A program made the translations under genes and the position numbers. Below are positions 32,495 to 34,426 of a stretch of 34,426 bases of DNA, one piece after another. The notes under the pieces were generated by a model. That model searched no databases, was not told the DNA's origin, and saw only the letters and a program-made list of their open reading frames with translations. Numbering within the stretch: position 1 is the first letter of the stretch; every line of letters starts with the position of its first letter. The DNA is from Subtercola sp. (GTDB lineage Bacteria > Actinomycetota > Actinomycetes > Actinomycetales > Microbacteriaceae): assembly GCA_025463765.1 (NCBI GenBank), contig JAODBC010000012.1, positions 1-34,426 on the forward strand, given 5' to 3'.

Positions 32495-33193
32495 TGGGTC
32501 GGCAACGGTCTCGGTCGCGGGTTCGGTCGGCAGTGCGTGCAGCCGGTGGTCGATCACCGTGAGCAGCGCGGCGATCAGAACACCGATCAGCACGATGACC
32601 GCGGAATTGCGCGCCGAATCACCGAACCCGATCGTATCGACGTCGAGAAACGGATACGGGTACCACCCCGTCACCGCTCCATGCACGAACGTGTAGACCA
32701 GCCAGAGCACCGGCCACACGAAGGCCCACGCCGCGGTCGCCCACGGAATGCGCGGGCGCGGCCCGAACAGCAGCCAGCCGATCAGCGTCGCCCACGGTGA
32801 GATGTAATGGAAACCGATCGTGGCCACAAGCGCCCACCCGGTGAGGTGCACCAGCGGCGCGAGGATGGTCTCGTAGACGAGCCCGGTGATGATGATGCCG
32901 AGCAGAGCATCCACTCGCAGCACCCGCCACACCCGACCATTGCGCGCCGGGTTGAGTGCCAGCACGATCGACGTGCCGAGCACGAACAGGTTGCTCTGAA
33001 TAGTGAAGTAGCTGAACAGACGCACCAGTCGCGTGGCGAGACTCTCGCCCGTGCCGCTCGACCCGGAGTTCGCGTCTTGGCCGCCCGTGAAGATCAAAAT
33101 GAGTTGCACGGCCAGCGAGAACGCGACGATCACGGCGATCGCCCCGAACCAGACGCGGCCGGTCTGCGTTCGCCGTGTCTGAGTTCTCGTCAT
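32486..33193 (-). CDS. Pr6Pr-family (FAR-17a/AIG1-like) integral membrane protein
   Basis: Encodes 235 aa from ATG 33193, with about six membrane helices and the family marks FSYFTIQSNLFVLGTSIVLAL, HYISPWATLIGWLLFGP and YTFVHGAVTGWYPYPFLDV. Such Pr6Pr proteins are common in actinobacteria and are related to FAR-17a/AIG1 proteins; their molecular role is not established. The longer frame to 33319 overlaps the divergent gene's start and its ribosome site, so it is rejected. The ATG has a TACCGT box 7 nt upstream, suggesting a leaderless mRNA. Confidence 0.85.
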   Translation of the reverse strand: MTRTQTRRTQTGRVWFGAIAVIVAFSLAVQLILIFTGGQDANSGSSGTGESLATRLVRLFSYFTIQSNLFVLGTSIVLALNPARNGRVWRVLRVDALLGIIITGLVYETILAPLVHLTGWALVATIGFHYISPWATLIGWLLFGPRPRIPWATAAWAFVWPVLWLVYTFVHGAVTGWYPYPFLDVDTIGFGDSARNSAVIVLIGVLIAALLTVIDHRLHALPTEPATETVADPAR

Positions 33194-33200
33194 GCACCTA

Positions 33201-33206
33201 ACGGTA
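33201..33206 (-). promoter_or_regulatory. Probable leaderless -10 box (TACCGT) of the Pr6Pr-like gene
   Basis: TACCGT on the minus strand lies 7 nt before the ATG at 33193, in the gap shared with the divergent 129-aa gene. The spacing equals that of the other leaderless candidates here. Confidence 0.5.
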
Positions 33207-33244
33207 GTGGAGAAGAATTTTCTGCGGGGCTGACGCGCGAGCGA

Positions 33245-33250
33245 TAGGGT
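33245..33250 (+). promoter_or_regulatory. Probable -10 box (TAGGGT) of the 129-aa gene
   Basis: TAGGGT lies 28 nt before the GTG at 33279. Transcription would begin near 33257, giving a leader of about 22 nt that carries the strong AGAGGAGG ribosome site at 33264-33271. Confidence 0.5.
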
Positions 33251-33278
33251 GCAACCATCACCTAGAGGAGGCTCTCTC

Positions 33279-33668
33279 GTGGCCGCAGGAACCAAAGACG
33301 ATCCCTGGCAGCTCACCACGGCTCCCGGCTCGTCGAACTACGTCATGTACATCGCGGGCGACGAACTCGTCTGCCAGGTCGGCTCGACACAGCTGAAGTA
33401 CCAGGCACGCGCAATCGACGATCTGCACGCTTGGCTCGTCGAGCAAGCAGACTGGGTTCCGCTGGGCGCGGCAGATGAGCAGAAGCCCGCGGCCGACGGC
33501 ACCGTCGAGGCGTGGGGCCGATCAGAAGCCAACCCCGTCGGCGGCTGGTACGGCCTTCGCAAGGGATACCGCGGCCGATTCGGCATGTACCTGCCGCCCC
33601 TGCTGGAGCACTTGGGTCGCGCCGAACTCACGCATACCCCGCGCAACAACTCGGTGCGCGCGCTGTAG
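33279..33668 (+). CDS. Small conserved actinobacterial protein
   Basis: Encodes 129 aa from GTG 33279, fixed by AGAGGAGG with 7-nt spacing. It is Trp-, Tyr- and Gly-rich with no membrane helix: KDDPWQLTTAPGSSNYVMY, LVCQVGSTQLKYQARAIDDL, HAWLVEQADWVPLGAADEQK, NPVGGWYGLRKGYRGRFGMY. I recall this as a widely conserved actinobacterial family of unknown function, often with a DUF label. The fold is probably alpha/beta. No catalytic motif can be named. Confidence 0.88.
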   Translation: MAAGTKDDPWQLTTAPGSSNYVMYIAGDELVCQVGSTQLKYQARAIDDLHAWLVEQADWVPLGAADEQKPAADGTVEAWGRSEANPVGGWYGLRKGYRGRFGMYLPPLLEHLGRAELTHTPRNNSVRAL

Positions 33669-33700
33669 CTCGTCGGCGTTCGGGTGCGGGAGTCCGGGAG

Positions 33701-33790
33701 CCAGATGTACGGGTGCCAGATGTACGGGTGCCAGATGTGCGGGTGCCGGATGTACCGGTGCCGGATGTACGGGTGCCGGGTGTACGGGCA
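33701..33790. repeat. Six 15-bp tandem repeats (CCAGATGTACGGGTG type)
   Basis: Six units start at 33701, 33716, 33731, 33746, 33761 and 33776, with one to three differences each; sequence just upstream looks like a decayed unit. The array lies between the 129-aa gene and the HNH gene, starting 33 nt after the stop of the former. No separate ORF is supported, though the 15-nt period would encode a 5-residue repeat in any frame. Confidence 0.92.
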
Positions 33791-33802
33791 TTCGGCGTCG
33801 GG

Positions 33803-33858
33803 CGTGCGAAGCCGGACATGCGAAGCCGAGCGTGCGAAGCCGAGCATGCGAAGCCGGG
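33803..33858. repeat. Four 14-bp tandem repeats (GCGAAGCCG core)
   Basis: GCGAAGCCG recurs at 33806, 33820, 33834 and 33848, exactly 14 bp apart, separated by alternating GACAT, AGCGT and AGCAT. The 14-bp period is not a multiple of 3, which argues against coding. The array adjoins the 15-bp one but has a different unit. Confidence 0.9.
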
Positions 33859-33889
33859 CGGCGGGCATGCTCAGGCCGGTGTCAGCCGG

Positions 33890-34426
33890 CTATTCGGCGT
33901 CGGTGAATCTGGGGCGCAGTGGTGTGCCGTCGCGTCTTCGAGGGTTGAACACGTCTGGTGGCCGGGTTGTGGTGAGTCGGTCTGATGTTTGTCGGCATCG
34001 TTGAGGTCGTTGCTGATGGTCGACCCATGCGGGTGGGATCAGATGCGGCACCCCGTCCACCATGACGAGCCGCCAGTCTGAGGTGTGTAAATGGTTGTGG
34101 TGGAACTTGCACAACAACGCACCATTACCTACATCAGTTCTGCCGGGCAAGTACGTGTCGTCTTTCCATTCCACGACGTGGTGGCTCTCGCAGAACTGCG
34201 GTGGCCTGTTACAGCCCCGCCACACACACCCGCCGTCACGAATCGCCAACGCCCGGTTCTGCGCCGACCTGAACAGCCGCCGAGTCTTCCCGAGTTGCAA
34301 CACCTCGCCGTGGTCACCGAACAGTGTGGAGATGATGTCGGCGTGGCAGATGGTCTGCTCGACCACGCTCGGCGGCACGGGTTCTTCGATGCCATCGATC
34401 CACCCCACCGCACGCCCAGAGACGAC
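33890..34426 (-). CDS. HNH endonuclease-domain protein, N-terminus beyond window
   Basis: The frame is open to the right edge (codons before the GTG at 34408 continue V-V-S-G-R-A), so only the C-terminal 178 residues are seen. It carries an HNH nuclease motif: CVWRGCNRPPQFCESHHVVEWKDD with two Cys and the His pair, NGALLCKFHHNHLH with the Asn and metal-binding His. Upstream SQNRALAIRDGG-type sequence (SAQNRALAIRDGG) is typical of DUF222 plus HNH proteins, which are abundant multicopy families in Microbacteriaceae and other actinobacteria; many resemble intron-type or 13E12-like repeat proteins. The C-terminus ends in a basic Arg/Pro-rich tail. Activity and target are unknown. Confidence 0.93.
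   Translation of the reverse strand, partial: VVSGRAVGWIDGIEEPVPPSVVEQTICHADIISTLFGDHGEVLQLGKTRRLFRSAQNRALAIRDGGCVWRGCNRPPQFCESHHVVEWKDDTYLPGRTDVGNGALLCKFHHNHLHTSDWRLVMVDGVPHLIPPAWVDHQQRPQRCRQTSDRLTTTRPPDVFNPRRRDGTPLRPRFTDAE

Noticed and set aside
33701..33858. Possible CRISPR array
   Set aside because: Units of 14-15 bp are directly adjacent with no unique spacers, and no cas gene is present.

Overview
The window is high-GC DNA (visibly about 65-70% G+C) from an actinobacterium, most likely a member of the Microbacteriaceae or a close relative. This rests on codon usage, many ATGA- or GTGA-type gene overlaps, probable leaderless promoters, a DUF222-type HNH protein at the right edge, and an actinobacterial FHA-EccC/WXG100 locus. 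The genus cannot be fixed from sequence alone. No rRNA, tRNA, CRISPR array, transposase or integrase was seen, and no gene-free stretch exceeds about 300 bases.

Region 1 (1-10225, minus strand) is a tightly packed type VII secretion-like (T7SS/ESX-like) operon. In transcription order it has a membrane-anchored protein with a Ser-Gly linker and a C-terminal extracytoplasmic beta domain, a transmembrane Ser/Thr kinase, and a 1591-aa FHA plus triple-ATPase EccC/EssC motor. Then come two small WXG100-like proteins, a 533-aa helical/membrane substrate-like protein, and two related proteins of unknown function, the second cut by the left edge. No eccB, eccD, eccE or mycP is visible. A kinase beside an FHA-bearing motor suggests phospho-control of secretion.

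Region 2 (10317-18868, minus strand) holds a Lys/Ala-rich conserved protein and a very large Sec-exported RHS/YD-repeat protein with two PA14 domains and a short non-RHS C-terminal tail. It is followed by two small two-helix membrane proteins in AT-richer DNA. This layout resembles a polymorphic toxin with candidate membrane immunity proteins.

Region 3 (18981-22384) has single genes: a D-2-hydroxyacid dehydrogenase, a small helical protein, a ROK kinase without the usual zinc motif, and an exported intradiol-dioxygenase-fold lipoprotein. A perfect 18-bp bidirectional terminator separates the second and third.

Region 4 (22465-31028, minus strand) is a complete protocatechuate branch of the beta-ketoadipate pathway: pcaH-pcaG-pcaB-pcaL, then pcaI-pcaJ-pcaF, flanked by two IclR-family regulators, one of them PcaR-like. 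Together they convert protocatechuate to succinyl-CoA and acetyl-CoA. A palindrome plus third half-site upstream of pcaI resembles known PcaR/PcaU operators. A set of mutually exclusive hairpins separates the two sub-operons.

Region 5 (31088-34426) has a TauE/SafE-type permease, a YbaK-like tRNA-editing protein, a Pr6Pr-like membrane protein, a small conserved protein, two short tandem-repeat arrays, and the C-terminal part of an HNH endonuclease-domain protein running off the right edge.
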